DNA of 62,001 nucleotides. It comes from Oceanospirillum maris DSM 6286. Lineage in GTDB: Bacteria > Pseudomonadota > Gammaproteobacteria > Pseudomonadales > Halomonadaceae. Position numbers and translations under genes: made by a program. The notes under the pieces were generated by a model. It was not told the origin of the DNA. It saw only the letters and a list, made by a program, of their open reading frames with translations, and made no database searches. Location of the stretch: positions 1 to 62,001 of the forward strand of contig NZ_AUGW01000021.1 in NCBI RefSeq assembly GCF_000422865.1. The letters are read 5' to 3'. Positions 14,596 to 26,224 of this stretch are shown piece by piece (position 1 is the stretch's first letter; the number at the start of each line of letters is the position of its first letter).

Positions 14596-14666
14596 GCGCC
14601 TCCTTAATTAGTATGGCGGTGGTTTAGCCACTGTCTTTTTTTGTGTACAACGTGGAGTCTGCTTGC

Positions 14667-15041
14667 ATGGCAACCATCAATCAGTTGGTACGCAAACCTC
14701 GTAAGCGTAAAGTTGAGAAGAGCGACGTTCCTGCCCTTCAAAGCTGCCCGCAAAAGCGCGGTGTATGTACTCGTGTATACACAACTACCCCTAAGAAGCC
14801 TAACTCGGCTCTTCGTAAGGTATGTCGTGTACGTTTGACTAACGGTTTTGAAGTTTCCTCATACATCGGCGGTGAAGGTCACAACCTTCAGGAGCACTCT
14901 GTTGTTCTAATCCGTGGTGGTCGTGTGAAGGATTTGCCTGGTGTTCGTTATCACACAGTTCGTGGTAGCTTGGATACTTCTGGCGTACAAGATCGTAAAC
15001 AGGGCCGTTCCAAATATGGAACAAAACGTCCTAAGTCATAA
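14667..15041 (+). CDS. rpsL: 30S ribosomal protein S12
   Basis: S12 (124 residues) lies at the decoding centre and controls accuracy. [19 protein letters not shown] and [19 protein letters not shown] are family-typical. The lysines at 43-44 and the KDLPGVRYH loop are the wild-type residues where streptomycin-resistance changes usually fall. ATG 14667 was chosen over an upstream in-frame ATG because GTGGAG and the conserved N-terminus fit it. Confidence 0.98.
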   Translation: MATINQLVRKPRKRKVEKSDVPALQSCPQKRGVCTRVYTTTPKKPNSALRKVCRVRLTNGFEVSSYIGGEGHNLQEHSVVLIRGGRVKDLPGVRYHTVRGSLDTSGVQDRKQGRSKYGTKRPKS

Positions 15042-15057
15042 TAATTTAATTTCTGTC

Positions 15058-15590
<533 letters not shown>

Positions 15591-15608
15591 TAAAACGGGA
15601 GATATGTC

Positions 15609-17717
15609 GTGGCACGTAAGACCCCAATTGACCGCTACCGTAACATCGGAATCTGCGCGCACGTTGATGCTGGTAAAACTACCACGACAGAACGTGTGCT
15701 TTTCTACACTGGTCTTTCTCATAAGATTGGTGAAGTGCATGATGGCGCGGCGACCATGGATTGGATGGAGCAAGAGCAGGAGCGTGGTATTACCATTACT
15801 TCTGCTGCTACCACCTGTTTCTGGTCAGGTATGGATCAACAGTTTGATCAGCATAGAATTAACATTATTGACACACCAGGGCACGTAGACTTCACCATTG
15901 AAGTTGAGCGCTCGCTGCGGGTGTTGGATGGTGCTGTGGTGGTTTTCTGTGGTTCCTCTGGTGTTGAGCCACAGTCTGAAACGGTATGGCGACAAGCGAA
16001 CAAATATGAGGTTCCCCGAATCGTATTTGTAAACAAGATGGATCGAACAGGTGCAGATTTTCTGCGCGTTGTTGACCAGATTGAAAGCCGCTTGAGTGCA
16101 ACAGCCGTTCCGATTCAGCTGAATATCGGCAAAGAAGAAGAGTTTGCAGGCGTTGTCGATTTGATGCGCATGAAAGCTGTCTACTGGAATGAAGCCGATA
16201 ACGGTATGACTTATGAGCTGCAAGAGATTCCTGCTGAATTGCAGGCTCAAGCAGAAGAGTACCGTGAAAAAATGGTTGAGGCAGCTGCCGAAGCCAATGA
16301 TCAGCTGATGGACAAATATCTCGAAGGCGAAGAGCTGACTCTCGAAGAGATTAAGTCAGGTCTTCGTGCCCGTGTATTGAATAACGAAATCGTACTGGCG
16401 CTTTGTGGTTCTGCATTTAAGAACAAAGGCGTTCAGGCGATGTTGGATGCGGTGGTGGAATACCTGCCGGCTCCAACTGAGGTTAAAGCAATTGAAGGTA
16501 CGCTTGATGGCAGTGATGCTGTTGTTGCGCGTGAAGCAGATGATTCTGCGCCTTTTTCTGCTTTGGCTTTTAAAATTGCTACCGACCCCTTTGTGGGCGC
16601 ATTGACCTTTGTTCGTGTGTATTCCGGTGTCTTGCAGACTGGTGACAGTGTTTATAACTCTGTTAAAGGCAAGAAAGAGCGTGTGGGCCGCATGGTTCAA
16701 ATGCACGCCAACGACCGTGAAGAGATCAAAGAAGTTCGTGCGGGTGATATCGCAGCCTTAATCGGCATGAAAGATGTGACTACCGGTGACACCTTATGTG
16801 ATGGGAAGGACAAAATCATACTTGAGCGTATGGAGTTCCCAGAGCCTGTTATTTCTGTTGCGGTTGAGCCAAGATCTCAAGCGGATCAAGAAAAAATGGG
16901 AATTGCTCTAGGTAAGCTTGCTCAAGAAGATCCGTCATTCCGAGTTAAAACTGACGAAGAAACCGGTCAAACCCTTATCTCAGGTATGGGTGAGCTACAT
17001 CTTGATATTATCGTTGATCGTATGCGTCGCGAGTTCAAGGTAGAGGCTAATATCGGCAAGCCGCAGGTTGCGTATCGCGAAACCATTCGCTCATCCGTTG
17101 AGCAGGAAGGTAAGTTTATACGTCAGTCTGGTGGTCGCGGTCAGTTTGGTCACGTTTGGTTGCGTATAGAGCCCTTGACGGACAAGGGTGAAGACGAAGA
17201 AAAAATCTACGAATTCAAAAATGAAGTTGTAGGTGGAGTGGTGCCCAAGGAATACATTTCTGCTGTAGACAAGGGCTGCTCAGAGCAGCTGCAGAATGGC
17301 ATTCTGGCCGGTTACCCAATGATCGACGTAAAGGTTACATTGTTTGATGGCTCGTACCATGATGTGGATTCCAATGAAATGGCGTTCAGAATCGCGGCAT
17401 CGATGGCTGTCAGGCAAGGTTGTACTAAAGCAGATCCAGTACTGTTAGAGCCTCTAATGAAGGTCGAGGTGGTGACACCTGAAGAGTACATGGGTGATGT
17501 GATGGGCGACTTGAACCGTCGTCGTGGTTTGGTTCAAGGTATGGATGATACCGTTTCGGGGAAAGTCATCCGTGCCCTGGTACCGCTAGGTGAAATGTTC
17601 GGTTATGCAACCGACCTGCGCTCTGCAACTCAAGGCCGTGCCAGCTACAGCATGGAGTTTGATAAATATGCAGAAGCACCTTCAAACATTGTTGAAGCAG
17701 TTATTAATCATAAATAA
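15609..17717 (+). CDS. fusA: Elongation factor G
   Basis: EF-G (702 residues) is the GTPase that drives translocation and, with the recycling factor, splits ribosomes. The P-loop AHVDAGKTT is at 17-25, the switch region contains [19 protein letters not shown] is near 88-95, and [10 protein letters not shown] carries the guanine-binding NKMD. Domain IV contains the [13 protein letters not shown] segment. The start is GTG at 15609; an out-of-frame ATG nearby is ignored. A single fusA is seen here. Confidence 0.98.
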   Translation: MARKTPIDRYRNIGICAHVDAGKTTTTERVLFYTGLSHKIGEVHDGAATMDWMEQEQERGITITSAATTCFWSGMDQQFDQHRINIIDTPGHVDFTIEVERSLRVLDGAVVVFCGSSGVEPQSETVWRQANKYEVPRIVFVNKMDRTGADFLRVVDQIESRLSATAVPIQLNIGKEEEFAGVVDLMRMKAVYWNEADNGMTYELQEIPAELQAQAEEYREKMVEAAAEANDQLMDKYLEGEELTLEEIKSGLRARVLNNEIVLALCGSAFKNKGVQAMLDAVVEYLPAPTEVKAIEGTLDGSDAVVAREADDSAPFSALAFKIATDPFVGALTFVRVYSGVLQTGDSVYNSVKGKKERVGRMVQMHANDREEIKEVRAGDIAALIGMKDVTTGDTLCDGKDKIILERMEFPEPVISVAVEPRSQADQEKMGIALGKLAQEDPSFRVKTDEETGQTLISGMGELHLDIIVDRMRREFKVEANIGKPQVAYRETIRSSVEQEGKFIRQSGGRGQFGHVWLRIEPLTDKGEDEEKIYEFKNEVVGGVVPKEYISAVDKGCSEQLQNGILAGYPMIDVKVTLFDGSYHDVDSNEMAFRIAASMAVRQGCTKADPVLLEPLMKVEVVTPEEYMGDVMGDLNRRRGLVQGMDDTVSGKVIRALVPLGEMFGYATDLRSATQGRASYSMEFDKYAEAPSNIVEAVINHK

Positions 17718-17745
17718 CCGCTAAATATGAAAAGAGGTTTTAGCT

Positions 17746-18969
17746 GTGTCTAAAGAAAAATTTGAACGTTCCAAACCGCACGTAAACGTTGGTACTATCG
17801 GCCACGTTGACCACGGTAAAACAACTCTTACTGCTGCTCTGACTCGTGTTTGTGCAGAAGTATTTGGTGGTACTGCTGTTGCATTTGACGGTATCGATAA
17901 TGCTCCTGAAGAACGTGAGCGCGGTATTACTATCGCAACTTCTCACGTTGAGTATGATTCAACTATCCGTCACTACGCGCACGTAGACTGCCCTGGACAC
18001 GCCGATTATGTTAAAAACATGATCACTGGTGCTGCTCAGATGGATGGTGCTATCCTAGTTTGTGGCGCGACTGATGGCCCTATGCCTCAGACTCGTGAGC
18101 ACATCCTGCTGTCTCGTCAGGTTGGTGTACCTTACGTTGTAGTATTCCTGAACAAAGCTGATCTTCTTGCAGAAGATTGTGGCGGTGTTGGTACTGAAGA
18201 GTACGAAGAAATGCTAGAGCTAGTAGAAATGGAGATCCGTGATCTTCTATCTACTTACGACTTCCCTGGTGATGACACGCCAATCATTGCAGGTTCTGCA
18301 TTGATGGCTCTTAACGGTGAAGACGCAGACGAGCTGGGTACTACTGCTGTTAAGAAATTGGTTGAAGCTCTGGATACTTATATCCCTGAGCCAGAGCGTG
18401 CTATTGACGGTGCGTTCCTGATGCCAATCGAAGACGTATTCTCTATCTCTGGCCGTGGTACTGTTGTAACGGGTCGTGTAGAGCGCGGTATCGTTAATAC
18501 TGGTAGCGAAGTTGAAATCGTTGGTATTAAAGACACTGTTAAGACTACCTGTACTGGTGTTGAAATGTTCCGTAAGCTGCTTGACGAAGGTCGTGCAGGT
18601 GAGAACATTGGTGCGCTTCTACGTGGTACTAAGCGTGATGACGTTGAGCGTGGCCAAGTTCTTTGTGCGCCAGGTTCTATCTCTCCTCACACTGAATTTG
18701 AAGCAGAAGTGTACATCTTGTCTAAAGAAGAAGGCGGTCGTCATACTCCTTTCTTCAAAGGCTATCGTCCACAGTTCTACTTCCGTACTACTGACGTAAC
18801 TGGTGCTTGTGAGCTTCCAGAAGGCGTTGAAATGGTTATGCCTGGTGATAACGTGCAACTGCGTGCTACGCTGATTGCTCCGATCGCTATGGAAGAAGGT
18901 CTGCGTTTCGCTATTCGTGAAGGCGGCCGTACTGTAGGTGCTGGTGTTGTTGCAAAAATCATTGCGTAA
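17746..18969 (+). CDS. tuf: Elongation factor Tu
   Basis: EF-Tu carries aminoacyl-tRNA to the ribosome. The 407-residue protein is longer than the E. coli form (394). It has GHVDHGKTT at 19-27, DCPGHADY at 81-88 and NKAD at 136-139. About ten extra residues ([15 protein letters not shown]) follow NKAD. The start is GTG with AGAGG upstream. A terminator follows. This is the only tuf gene in the window; the usual second copy next to the tRNA cluster is missing. Confidence 0.98.
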   Translation: MSKEKFERSKPHVNVGTIGHVDHGKTTLTAALTRVCAEVFGGTAVAFDGIDNAPEERERGITIATSHVEYDSTIRHYAHVDCPGHADYVKNMITGAAQMDGAILVCGATDGPMPQTREHILLSRQVGVPYVVVFLNKADLLAEDCGGVGTEEYEEMLELVEMEIRDLLSTYDFPGDDTPIIAGSALMALNGEDADELGTTAVKKLVEALDTYIPEPERAIDGAFLMPIEDVFSISGRGTVVTGRVERGIVNTGSEVEIVGIKDTVKTTCTGVEMFRKLLDEGRAGENIGALLRGTKRDDVERGQVLCAPGSISPHTEFEAEVYILSKEEGGRHTPFFKGYRPQFYFRTTDVTGACELPEGVEMVMPGDNVQLRATLIAPIAMEEGLRFAIREGGRTVGAGVVAKIIA

Positions 18970-18992
18970 TATTACGTATTGATTGAGCTGAG

Positions 18993-19024
18993 AAGGGATC
19001 CCGGTTATTTCGGCGATCCCTTTT
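18993..19024 (+). terminator. Terminator of the str operon
   Basis: AAGGGATC (18993-19000) pairs with GATCCCTT (19015-19022), with partial GC pairing inside the loop, followed by TTTTCG. Confidence 0.8.
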
Positions 19025-19033
19025 CGTCTATGC

Positions 19034-19433
<400 letters not shown>

Positions 19434-19454
19434 TTGCCAAATCTAAATTAGGCG

Positions 19455-19546
19455 CTCGTCGCGAGACGACACACAATTTATAAGTGGAATGCAATGAAAA
19501 GTGCAGCCATAGCGGGTGACAGCCCCGTACACTAAGGAGTCGAAAT
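19455..19546 (+). promoter_or_regulatory. 23S rRNA-like leader element before rplC, candidate L4 target
   Basis: The gap between rpsJ and rplC (113 bases) holds two parts. TCGTC-GCGA-GACGA (19456-19469) is a small GNRA hairpin. The stretch 19483-19533 then copies a segment of 23S rRNA domain I: GTGGAA, a 16-nt hairpin, GCCATA, and GGGTGACAGCCCCGTACAC. From memory, E. coli 23S has GTGGAA, a 16-nt hairpin with different paired bases, GCGATA, then CA and the identical 19-nt block. The AAGGAG ribosome binding site of rplC follows directly. L4, encoded next but one, is known to bind this rRNA region and to regulate the S10 operon in E. coli. Control by L4 is inferred. Confidence 0.7.
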
Positions 19547-20188
19547 ATGACTATCGGTCTTGTCGGTAAGAAAAGCGGTATGACCCGCGTATTTACCGAA
19601 GATGGTGTATCCGTACCTGTAACTGTTATTGAGGTTTCTCCAAACCGTGTAACACAGGTTCGTACACTTGAAAAAGACGGCTATGCCGCTATCCAGGTAA
19701 CTACTGGTGAGCGTAAGGCAAAGCATCTGACCAAAGCAGAGGCAGGTCACTTCGCGAAAGCGGGTGTTGCAGCTGGTAAAGGTCTTGTTGAGTTTCGTCT
19801 AGCGGAAGGTGATGAATCACCAGAAGTTGGCGGCGAACTGAACGTATCCCTCTTTGAAGCTGGTCAATTGATTGACGTGACTGGTTCTTCCAAGGGTAAA
19901 GGTTTCCAAGGTGCTGTTAAGCGTTGGAACTTCCGTACCCAAGATGCTACGCACGGTAACTCTCTTTCCCATCGTGCTCCAGGTTCCATTGGACAGTGTC
20001 AGACCCCAGGTCGCGTTTTCAAAGGTAAGAAAATGGCCGGACATATGGGTGCTGAGCGTAAAACTGTTCAGAGTCTGGAAGTTGTTCGTGTTGACGCAGA
20101 ACGTAATTTGCTGCTGGTTAAAGGCGGTATTCCTGGTGCTCCAGGTAGTCAAGTTATCGTTCGTCCAGCAGTTAAAGCTCGCGGCTAA
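19547..20188 (+). CDS. rplC: 50S ribosomal protein L3
   Basis: L3 (213 residues) initiates 50S assembly and reaches toward the peptidyl transferase centre. [16 protein letters not shown] is the standard N-terminus. [19 protein letters not shown] and [28 protein letters not shown] form the extended loop, including the glutamine methylated by PrmB in E. coli (GQCQTPGRV). The AAGGAG ribosome binding site is part of the rRNA-like leader. Confidence 0.98.
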   Translation: MTIGLVGKKSGMTRVFTEDGVSVPVTVIEVSPNRVTQVRTLEKDGYAAIQVTTGERKAKHLTKAEAGHFAKAGVAAGKGLVEFRLAEGDESPEVGGELNVSLFEAGQLIDVTGSSKGKGFQGAVKRWNFRTQDATHGNSLSHRAPGSIGQCQTPGRVFKGKKMAGHMGAERKTVQSLEVVRVDAERNLLLVKGGIPGAPGSQVIVRPAVKARG

Positions 20189-20199
20189 GGGGTAAGAGA

Positions 20200-20808
20200 A
20201 TGAATCTGAATCTTGCAGGCGGAGCAGCGGGTACCGTAGAAGTATCTGAAGCAACTTTTGGTAAAGAGTATAATGAAGCTCTTGTTCACCAAGTTGTTAC
20301 TGCGTATCTGGCAGCAGCCCGTCAAGGCACTCGTGCACAGAAGACCCGCTCAGAAGTGAGTGGTGGTGGCGCTAAACCATGGCGTCAGAAAGGTACTGGT
20401 CGCGCACGTGCGGGTACTATTCGTAGCCCTATCTGGCGTTCCGGTGGTACAACTTTCGCAGCGAAGCCTCAGAACTTTGAGCAGAAAGTAAACAAAAAGA
20501 TGTATCGTGCAGCAATGCGCAGCATCCTATCTGAACTAGTACGTCAAGACCGTCTAGTTACAGTAGAAGCGTTTACTGTTGATGCGCCAAAGACTAAAAT
20601 TCTGGTGAACAAACTGAAAGAGATGGAACTTGGTAAAGTTCTTATCGTAACTTCAGACGTTGATACTAACTTGTTCCTGGCAGCGCGTAACATCCCTAAC
20701 GTAGAAGTTGTTGATGTTGCAGCAGCGAGCCCGGTAAGTTTAGTGGCTTATGAAAAAGTGCTGGTAACTGTACCTGCTCTGCGTCAGTTCGAGGAGAAGC
20801 TGGGATGA
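20200..20808 (+). CDS. rplD: 50S ribosomal protein L4
   Basis: L4 (202 residues) lines the exit tunnel through its long loop ([29 protein letters not shown], about 61-90). In E. coli it also represses the S10 operon by both translational and transcriptional routes. The start is 11 bases after rplC and the stop overlaps rplW by four bases. No macrolide-resistance change can be judged from sequence alone. Confidence 0.98.
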   Translation: MNLNLAGGAAGTVEVSEATFGKEYNEALVHQVVTAYLAAARQGTRAQKTRSEVSGGGAKPWRQKGTGRARAGTIRSPIWRSGGTTFAAKPQNFEQKVNKKMYRAAMRSILSELVRQDRLVTVEAFTVDAPKTKILVNKLKEMELGKVLIVTSDVDTNLFLAARNIPNVEVVDVAAASPVSLVAYEKVLVTVPALRQFEEKLG

Positions 20809-21101
20809 ACCAAGAGCGCATTTTCAAGGTTCTACTAGGACCTCATGTTTCTGAGAAAGCGGCTATCGTTGCTGATGTAAATAATCAGTACGTATTTAAA
20901 GTAGCTGCCGACGCGACTAAACCAGAAATTAAAAAAGCAGTTGAGCAATTGTTTGAAGTTAGCGTTACCGGTGTTTGCACCGTAAACGTTAAAGGTAAAA
21001 CTAAGCGCACTGCCCGTGGTATTGGTCGTCGTAAAGGTTTCCGCAAGGCGTATGTGTCTGTAGCGGAAGGTCAAGAAATCGACTTTGCTGGCGCTGAATA
21101 A
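20805..21101 (+). CDS. rplW: 50S ribosomal protein L23
   Basis: L23 (98 residues) sits at the tunnel exit and docks trigger factor and [26 protein letters not shown] and [21 protein letters not shown] are family-typical. The ATGA overlap with rplD couples their translation. Confidence 0.97.
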   Translation: MNQERIFKVLLGPHVSEKAAIVADVNNQYVFKVAADATKPEIKKAVEQLFEVSVTGVCTVNVKGKTKRTARGIGRRKGFRKAYVSVAEGQEIDFAGAE

Positions 21102-21117
21102 GCGAGGAGTTGGGACA

Positions 21118-21945
21118 ATGGCTATTGTTAAATCTAAACCCACATCAGCAGGTCGTCGCCACGTTGTTAAAGTAGTTAACAGTGATCTGCACAAAGGTGC
21201 TCCTTATGCACCGCTGCTGACTAAGAAACAAAAGACTGGCGGTCGTAACAATAACGGTCGTATTACCACTCGCCATATTGGTGGTGGTCATCGTCAACAC
21301 TATCGTCTGGTTGATTTCCGTCGTAATAAAGATGGTATTCCAGCGACTGTTGAACGTATTGAATACGATCCGAACCGTACGGCGCATATTGCACTGCTGA
21401 AGTATGCTGACGGTGAACGTCGTTACATTATTGCACCTAAAGGTGTGAAAGCGGGCGATGCTGTACAGTCAGGTGCTGGTGCTCCGATTAAAGCGGGTAA
21501 CACTCTACCACTGCGTAATATCCCAGTTGGTAGTGTTATTCACTGTATCGAACTGAAACCAGGCAAAGGTGCACAGATTGCACGTTCTGCTGGTGCTGGA
21601 GTTCAGCTAGTCGCTCGCGAAGGTACTTATGCTACACTTCGTCTGCGTTCTGGTGAAATGCGCAAAGTACTGGTTGAATGTCGTGCAACTCTGGGTGAAG
21701 TTGGTAACTCTGAGCACAGCTTGCGTCGCCTGGGTAAAGCAGGTGCTAAACGCTGGCGTGGTGTTCGTCCAACTGTTCGCGGTGTTGCAATGAACCCTGT
21801 TGATCACCCACACGGTGGTGGTGAGGGTCGTACCTCTGGTGGTCGTCATCCAGTAACCCCATGGGGTGTGCCGACTAAAGGTCATAAGACACGTAAGAAC
21901 AAGCGTACTGATCGACTTATCGTCCGTCGTCGCGGTTCTAAGTAA
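21118..21945 (+). CDS. rplB: 50S ribosomal protein L2
   Basis: L2 (275 residues) is near the peptidyl transferase centre and bridges the subunits. [19 protein letters not shown] opens the protein. [31 protein letters not shown] holds the conserved His that is important for activity. ATG 21118 with GCGAGGAG upstream is preferred; the frame runs back into rplW but no good start lies there. Confidence 0.98.
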   Translation: MAIVKSKPTSAGRRHVVKVVNSDLHKGAPYAPLLTKKQKTGGRNNNGRITTRHIGGGHRQHYRLVDFRRNKDGIPATVERIEYDPNRTAHIALLKYADGERRYIIAPKGVKAGDAVQSGAGAPIKAGNTLPLRNIPVGSVIHCIELKPGKGAQIARSAGAGVQLVAREGTYATLRLRSGEMRKVLVECRATLGEVGNSEHSLRRLGKAGAKRWRGVRPTVRGVAMNPVDHPHGGGEGRTSGGRHPVTPWGVPTKGHKTRKNKRTDRLIVRRRGSK

Positions 21946-21967
21946 CAGTTATTAAGAGGATACAGCT

Positions 21968-22243
21968 GTGCCACGTTCACTGAAAAAAGGTCCATTTATA
22001 GACCTGCATCTGTTGAAGAAGGTTGAAGCTGCACTGGAAAAAAACGAGCGTCGTCCAATTAAGACTTGGTCTCGCCGTTCCATGATCCTACCTGAGATGG
22101 TAGGTCTGACCATTGCAGTTCATAACGGTCGCCAGCACGTGCCTGTACTTGTCTCTGAAGAGATGGTAGGTCACAAGCTGGGTGAATTCGCTGCTACTCG
22201 TACCTATCGCGGTCACGTAGCAGACAAGAAAGCCAAGCGTTAA
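21968..22243 (+). CDS. rpsS: 30S ribosomal protein S19
   Basis: S19 (91 residues) is a head protein near the A site. [21 protein letters not shown] and [28 protein letters not shown] are diagnostic. The start is GTG with AGAGGATAC upstream. Confidence 0.98.
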   Translation: MPRSLKKGPFIDLHLLKKVEAALEKNERRPIKTWSRRSMILPEMVGLTIAVHNGRQHVPVLVSEEMVGHKLGEFAATRTYRGHVADKKAKR

Positions 22244-22260
22244 GCCGAGGGGAATAAGAG

Positions 22261-22593
22261 ATGGAAGTAGCCGCTAAATTACGGGGTGCTCGCTTATCCG
22301 CACAGAAGGCGCGTTTGGTAGCTGACCAGGTTCGCGGACTCCCAGTAGCAGAAGCACTGAATCTGCTAACCTTCAGCCCGAAAAAGGCTGCGGCACTGGT
22401 TAAGAAAGTTCTTGAATCAGCCATTGCCAATGCCGAGCACAATGAAGGTGCGGATATCGACGAGCTGCGCGTATCAACAGTTTTTGTTGATGAAGGTATG
22501 ACCATGAAGCGCATCAGACCACGTGCCAAAGGCCGTGCTGATCGCATTCTTAAGCGCACTTGCCATATCACGGTTAAGGTAGCAGATAAGTAG
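22261..22593 (+). CDS. rplV: 50S ribosomal protein L22
   Basis: L22 (110 residues) forms part of the exit tunnel constriction with L4. [25 protein letters not shown] and the tunnel hairpin region [25 protein letters not shown] are present without insertion. Confidence 0.98.
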   Translation: MEVAAKLRGARLSAQKARLVADQVRGLPVAEALNLLTFSPKKAAALVKKVLESAIANAEHNEGADIDELRVSTVFVDEGMTMKRIRPRAKGRADRILKRTCHITVKVADK

Positions 22594-22604
22594 GAGACGA
22601 CCAG

Positions 22605-23285
22605 ATGGGTCAGAAAGTACATCCAACTGGCATTCGACTGGGTATTGTTAAAGATCACAGTTCTACGTGGTTCGCAGAAGGTAGTGACTACGCAGATAAT
22701 CTGAATAATGATCTTCAGGTACGTGCGTTCCTGCAGAAGCGTCTGAAACAGGCTTCCGTAAGCCGTATTCAGATTGAGCGCCCAGCTCAGAATGCTCGAA
22801 TTACTATTCACACTGCCCGTCCAGGCATCGTGATTGGTAAAAAAGGCGAAGATGTTGAAAAACTACGCAACGAAGTCACTAAAATGATGGGCGTGCCAGT
22901 ACATATCAACATTGAAGAAGTTCGTAAGCCTGAACTAGACGGCAAGCTTGTTGCAGAATCTGTATCAAGCCAGCTAGAGCGTCGTGTTATGTTCCGTCGT
23001 GCTATGAAGCGCGCAGTTCAAAATGCTATGCGTCTTGGTGCCAAGGGTATCAAGATCCAGGTTTCTGGACGTCTAGGTGGTGCTGAAATTGCACGCTCAG
23101 AATGGTATCGCGAAGGCCGTGTGCCTCTGCATACGCTGCGTGCTGACATTGACTACGCGGCTGCTGAAGCGCACACCACTTATGGTGTGATCGGTGTAAA
23201 AGTCTGGATCTTTAAAGGCGAGATCCTAGGCGGCATCGAAGAAGTTCGTGCGAAGCAGAACGCGCCTAAGAAAAAAGGCAAGTAG
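22605..23285 (+). CDS. rpsC: 30S ribosomal protein S3
   Basis: S3 (226 residues) lines the mRNA entry channel and contributes helicase activity. [24 protein letters not shown] opens it. The KH domain motif [15 protein letters not shown] is near residue 73, and [30 protein letters not shown] follows. Confidence 0.98.
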   Translation: MGQKVHPTGIRLGIVKDHSSTWFAEGSDYADNLNNDLQVRAFLQKRLKQASVSRIQIERPAQNARITIHTARPGIVIGKKGEDVEKLRNEVTKMMGVPVHINIEEVRKPELDGKLVAESVSSQLERRVMFRRAMKRAVQNAMRLGAKGIKIQVSGRLGGAEIARSEWYREGRVPLHTLRADIDYAAAEAHTTYGVIGVKVWIFKGEILGGIEEVRAKQNAPKKKGK

Positions 23286-23295
23286 GAGATAGACA

Positions 23296-23706
23296 ATGTT
23301 ACAGCCAAAGCGTACCAAGTTCCGCAAGATGATGAAGGGCCGCAATCGCGGTCTGGCTCGCGGACATAATGTGAGCTTCGGTGAGTTCGGTCTGAAAGCA
23401 ACAGGTCGCGGCCGTATTACCGCACGCCAAATTGAAGCGGCACGTCGTACAATGACGCGTCACATCAAGCGTGGTGGTAAAATTTGGATTCGTATTTTTC
23501 CAGATAAGCCGATCACTGGTAAGCCTCTAGAAGTGCGTCAAGGTAAAGGTAAGGGTAATGTTGAATACTGGGTTTGCCAGATTCAACCAGGCCGTGTCCT
23601 TTACGAGATGGAAGGGGTGACTGAACAGCTGGCTCGTGAAGCATTTGCACTGGCAGCTGCAAAGCTCCCTGTGTCAACCACCTTTGTTAAGCGGACGGTG
23701 ATGTAA
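23296..23706 (+). CDS. rplP: 50S ribosomal protein L16
   Basis: L16 (136 residues) stabilises tRNA in the A and P sites and is needed late in 50S assembly. [21 protein letters not shown] matches the family, and so does [23 protein letters not shown]. Arg at RGRI is the residue usually hydroxylated by YcfD in E. coli relatives. Its TAA overlaps the ATG of rpmC by one base. Confidence 0.98.
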   Translation: MLQPKRTKFRKMMKGRNRGLARGHNVSFGEFGLKATGRGRITARQIEAARRTMTRHIKRGGKIWIRIFPDKPITGKPLEVRQGKGKGNVEYWVCQIQPGRVLYEMEGVTEQLAREAFALAAAKLPVSTTFVKRTVM

Positions 23707-23897
23707 TGAAAGCAGCAGAACTGCGTGAAAAGTCTGTTGAAGAGCTCAACGAGCAGCTGCAAAGCCTGCTTCGTGATCAATTCAACCTGCGTATGCAGAA
23801 AGGTACTGGTCAGTTGAACCAGACTCACTTGCTGCAACAGGTTCGTCGTGACATCGCTCGCGTTAAGACTTTGCTGAATGAAAAAGCAGGTAACTAA
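23706..23897 (+). CDS. rpmC: 50S ribosomal protein L29
   Basis: L29 (63 residues) is a two-helix protein next to L23 at the tunnel exit. [18 protein letters not shown] and [19 protein letters not shown] are typical. It is coupled to rplP by TAATG and is one base from rpsQ. Confidence 0.97.
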   Translation: MKAAELREKSVEELNEQLQSLLRDQFNLRMQKGTGQLNQTHLLQQVRRDIARVKTLLNEKAGN

Positions 23898-23898
23898 G

Positions 23899-24165
23899 AT
23901 GGCTGAGACAGAAAATAATACCCGTACTGTTACCGGTAAAGTGGTAAGTAACAAGATGGATAAGTCCATCACTGTACTGGTTGAGCGTCGTGTAGCACAC
24001 CCCATCTATGGTAAGTATGTCCGCCGTTCGACCAAATTACATGCACATGATGCAGATAACTCTGTAAACATGGGTGATGTAGTAACGATCCAGGAATGCC
24101 GTCCGATTTCTAAGACAAAGACCTGGACTTTGGTGAGCATCGATGAGCGTGCTGTAGAGCTTTAA
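23899..24165 (+). CDS. rpsQ: 30S ribosomal protein S17
   Basis: S17 (88 residues) is an OB-fold primary 16S binder. [39 protein letters not shown] is the family core. ATG 23899 follows the rpmC stop by one base; an earlier in-frame ATG inside rpmC would add seven unrelated residues. Confidence 0.97.
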   Translation: MAETENNTRTVTGKVVSNKMDKSITVLVERRVAHPIYGKYVRRSTKLHAHDADNSVNMGDVVTIQECRPISKTKTWTLVSIDERAVEL

Positions 24166-24218
24166 GCTCCAGGCATAAATCGAAGTTTAGTTAGCGTATT
24201 TGGTTTGGAGAAGAACCG

Positions 24219-24587
24219 ATGATTCAAACGCAAACCATGCTTGATGTGGCCGACAACAGCGGCGCTCGTCGTGTTATGTGTATTAAGGTGCTTGGTGGTT
24301 CTAAGCGTCGTTATGCACGAGTTGGTGACATCATCAAAGTTACCGTTAAGGAAGCAATTCCTCGCGGTAAGGTTAAAAAAGGTCAAGTCCTGAAGGCTGT
24401 GGTAGTTCGTACACGTCAGGGTATTCGTCGTCCAGACGGTTCAGTGATCCGTTTCGATGGTAATGCAGCAGTAATGCTGAATGCGAACGATGCCCCTATC
24501 GGGACCCGTATTTTCGGCCCGGTAACACGTGAACTGCGCGGCGAAAAGTTCATGAAGATTATTTCCTTGGCACCTGAAGTGCTATAG
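24219..24587 (+). CDS. rplN: 50S ribosomal protein L14
   Basis: L14 (122 residues) forms an intersubunit bridge and binds the silencing factor Rsf[34 protein letters not shown] and [27 protein letters not shown] are diagnostic. The 53-base gap before it is the largest in this part of the block. In E. coli the spc operon starts here, but I see no convincing promoter. Confidence 0.98.
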   Translation: MIQTQTMLDVADNSGARRVMCIKVLGGSKRRYARVGDIIKVTVKEAIPRGKVKKGQVLKAVVVRTRQGIRRPDGSVIRFDGNAAVMLNANDAPIGTRIFGPVTRELRGEKFMKIISLAPEVL

Positions 24588-24604
24588 GGAGCGAGAGACC
24601 GGCT

Positions 24605-24922
24605 ATGCGTAAGATTAAACGTGAAGACGAGGTAATCGTCATTGCGGGTAAGGATAAAGGCAAGCGTGGCACCATTAAGCGTGTTCTTAAAGATGGTCGC
24701 ATTGTCATTTCTGGTGTGAATATGGTTAAACGTCACACCAAGCCAAACCCGATGTTAGGTACACAAGGTGGTATTGTTGAGCGCGAAGCGCCCATCCATT
24801 CCTCAAATGTTGCCATTTACAACAATGAAACCAATAAAGCTGATCGCGTTGGTTTCAAGGTCTTGGAAGATGGTTCCAAGGTTCGGATTTACAAGTCGAC
24901 CCAGAAAGAGATCGACGCCTAA
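24605..24922 (+). CDS. rplX: 50S ribosomal protein L24
   Basis: L24 (105 residues) is an assembly initiator with a KOW motif: [51 protein letters not shown] upstream supplies the ribosome binding site. Confidence 0.98.
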   Translation: MRKIKREDEVIVIAGKDKGKRGTIKRVLKDGRIVISGVNMVKRHTKPNPMLGTQGGIVEREAPIHSSNVAIYNNETNKADRVGFKVLEDGSKVRIYKSTQKEIDA

Positions 24923-24939
24923 GCGAGTCAGGTAACATC

Positions 24940-25479
24940 ATGGCGAGACTGAAAGAGTTATATAAGTCAGAAGTTGTAGCCAAGTTGCAAGAGCAGTTTG
25001 GCTACAAAAATGTGATGCAGGTTCCCCGCATCACTAAAGTGACTCTTAACATGGGTATCGGCGATGCAACTAGCGATAAAAAGCTAGTTGATAGTGCATT
25101 GGTAGACCTTGAGCAATTGAGCGGTCAAAAGCCGATCGTAACTTTGGCCCGCAAGTCTGTTGCTGGTTTTAAAGTACGTGAAGGTTGGCCGATCGGTTGT
25201 AAGGTGACTATGCGCGCTGATCGTATGTGGGAGTTTCTGGATCGTCTGGTAGACATTTCTATTCCGCGTGTTCGTGACTTTCGTGGTCTGAACCCGAAAT
25301 CGTTCGACGGTCGTGGCAATTACAGTATGGGTGTTCGTGAACAGATCATCTTTCCTGAAATTGAATATGACAAAGTTGATCGTATCCGCGGTTTAGATAT
25401 CACTATCACTACCACGGCCGGAACTAACGAGGAAGGTTTAGCGCTTTTAAGTGCTTTACAATTCCCGTTCAAGAAATAA
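24940..25479 (+). CDS. rplE: 50S ribosomal protein L5
   Basis: L5 (179 residues) binds 5S rRNA and contacts P-site t[23 protein letters not shown] and [34 protein letters not shown] are family-typical. In E. coli the S8 repressor site of the spc operon overlaps this start; I cannot confirm that fold here. Confidence 0.98.
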   Translation: MARLKELYKSEVVAKLQEQFGYKNVMQVPRITKVTLNMGIGDATSDKKLVDSALVDLEQLSGQKPIVTLARKSVAGFKVREGWPIGCKVTMRADRMWEFLDRLVDISIPRVRDFRGLNPKSFDGRGNYSMGVREQIIFPEIEYDKVDRIRGLDITITTTAGTNEEGLALLSALQFPFKK

Positions 25480-25489
25480 GGGTAGGATC

Positions 25490-25795
25490 ATGGCTAAAGT
25501 TAGTATGGTTCAGCGCGAAGCAAAGCGCGCTAAGCTGGTACAGAAGTACGCTGAAAAGCGTACTGAGTTAAAAGCTCTGATTGCTAACCCTGCGACTTCG
25601 GAAGAAGATCGCTGGGAAGCACAGCAACAGCTGCAGAAACTGCCACGTGACTCCAGCCCAGCACGTCAGCGTAATCGCTGTCGTGTGACTGGTCGTCCGC
25701 ATGGCTTCTACAACAAGTTCGGCTTAAGCCGTATCAAGTTGCGTGAAGCTGCCATGCGTGGTGATGTTCCTGGCCTGCGTAAAGCAAGCTGGTAA
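25490..25795 (+). CDS. rpsN: 30S ribosomal protein S14
   Basis: S14 (101 residues) is the longer zinc-free type: the CxxC pairs of the short form are absent, and [41 protein letters not shown] ends the protein. ATG 25490 has GGGTAGG upstream; a longer frame would start inside rplE and is rejected. Confidence 0.98.
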   Translation: MAKVSMVQREAKRAKLVQKYAEKRTELKALIANPATSEEDRWEAQQQLQKLPRDSSPARQRNRCRVTGRPHGFYNKFGLSRIKLREAAMRGDVPGLRKASW

Positions 25796-25822
25796 CCGCG
25801 TATATTTAGGAGCGCGAACCTA

Positions 25823-26215
25823 ATGAGCATGCAAGACACACTGGCGGATATGTTTACTCGTATCCGTAACGCACAAATGGTAGCTAAAGAAACTGTTTCT
25901 ATGCCTTCATCTAAAATGAAGGTTGAGCTAGCACGCGTGTTGAAGGAAGAAGGTTACATCACAGGTTATTCTGTTGATGGTGACGTGAAGCCTTCACTGA
26001 ATGTTGAACTTAAGTACTTCGAAGGCAAGCCGGTTATTGAAAAAATCGTGCGTGTTAGTAAGCCAAGCTTACGTCAGTATAAAGGCGTTGGTGCTTTGCC
26101 GAAGATCGAAGGTGGTTTGGGTGTAGCGATTGTGTCCACCTCTAAAGGTGTTATGACTGATCGCGCAGCACGCCAAGCCGGTGTTGGTGGCGAAGTCATC
26201 TGCACCGTATTCTAG
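25823..26215 (+). CDS. rpsH: 30S ribosomal protein S8
   Basis: S8 (130 residues) is a primary 16S binder and, in E. coli, the repressor of the spc operon. [18 protein letters not shown] and the C-terminal [26 protein letters not shown] are diagnostic. TAGGAGCG precedes the start. Confidence 0.98.
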   Translation: MSMQDTLADMFTRIRNAQMVAKETVSMPSSKMKVELARVLKEEGYITGYSVDGDVKPSLNVELKYFEGKPVIEKIVRVSKPSLRQYKGVGALPKIEGGLGVAIVSTSKGVMTDRAARQAGVGGEVICTVF

Positions 26216-26224
26216 GAGATCGAA

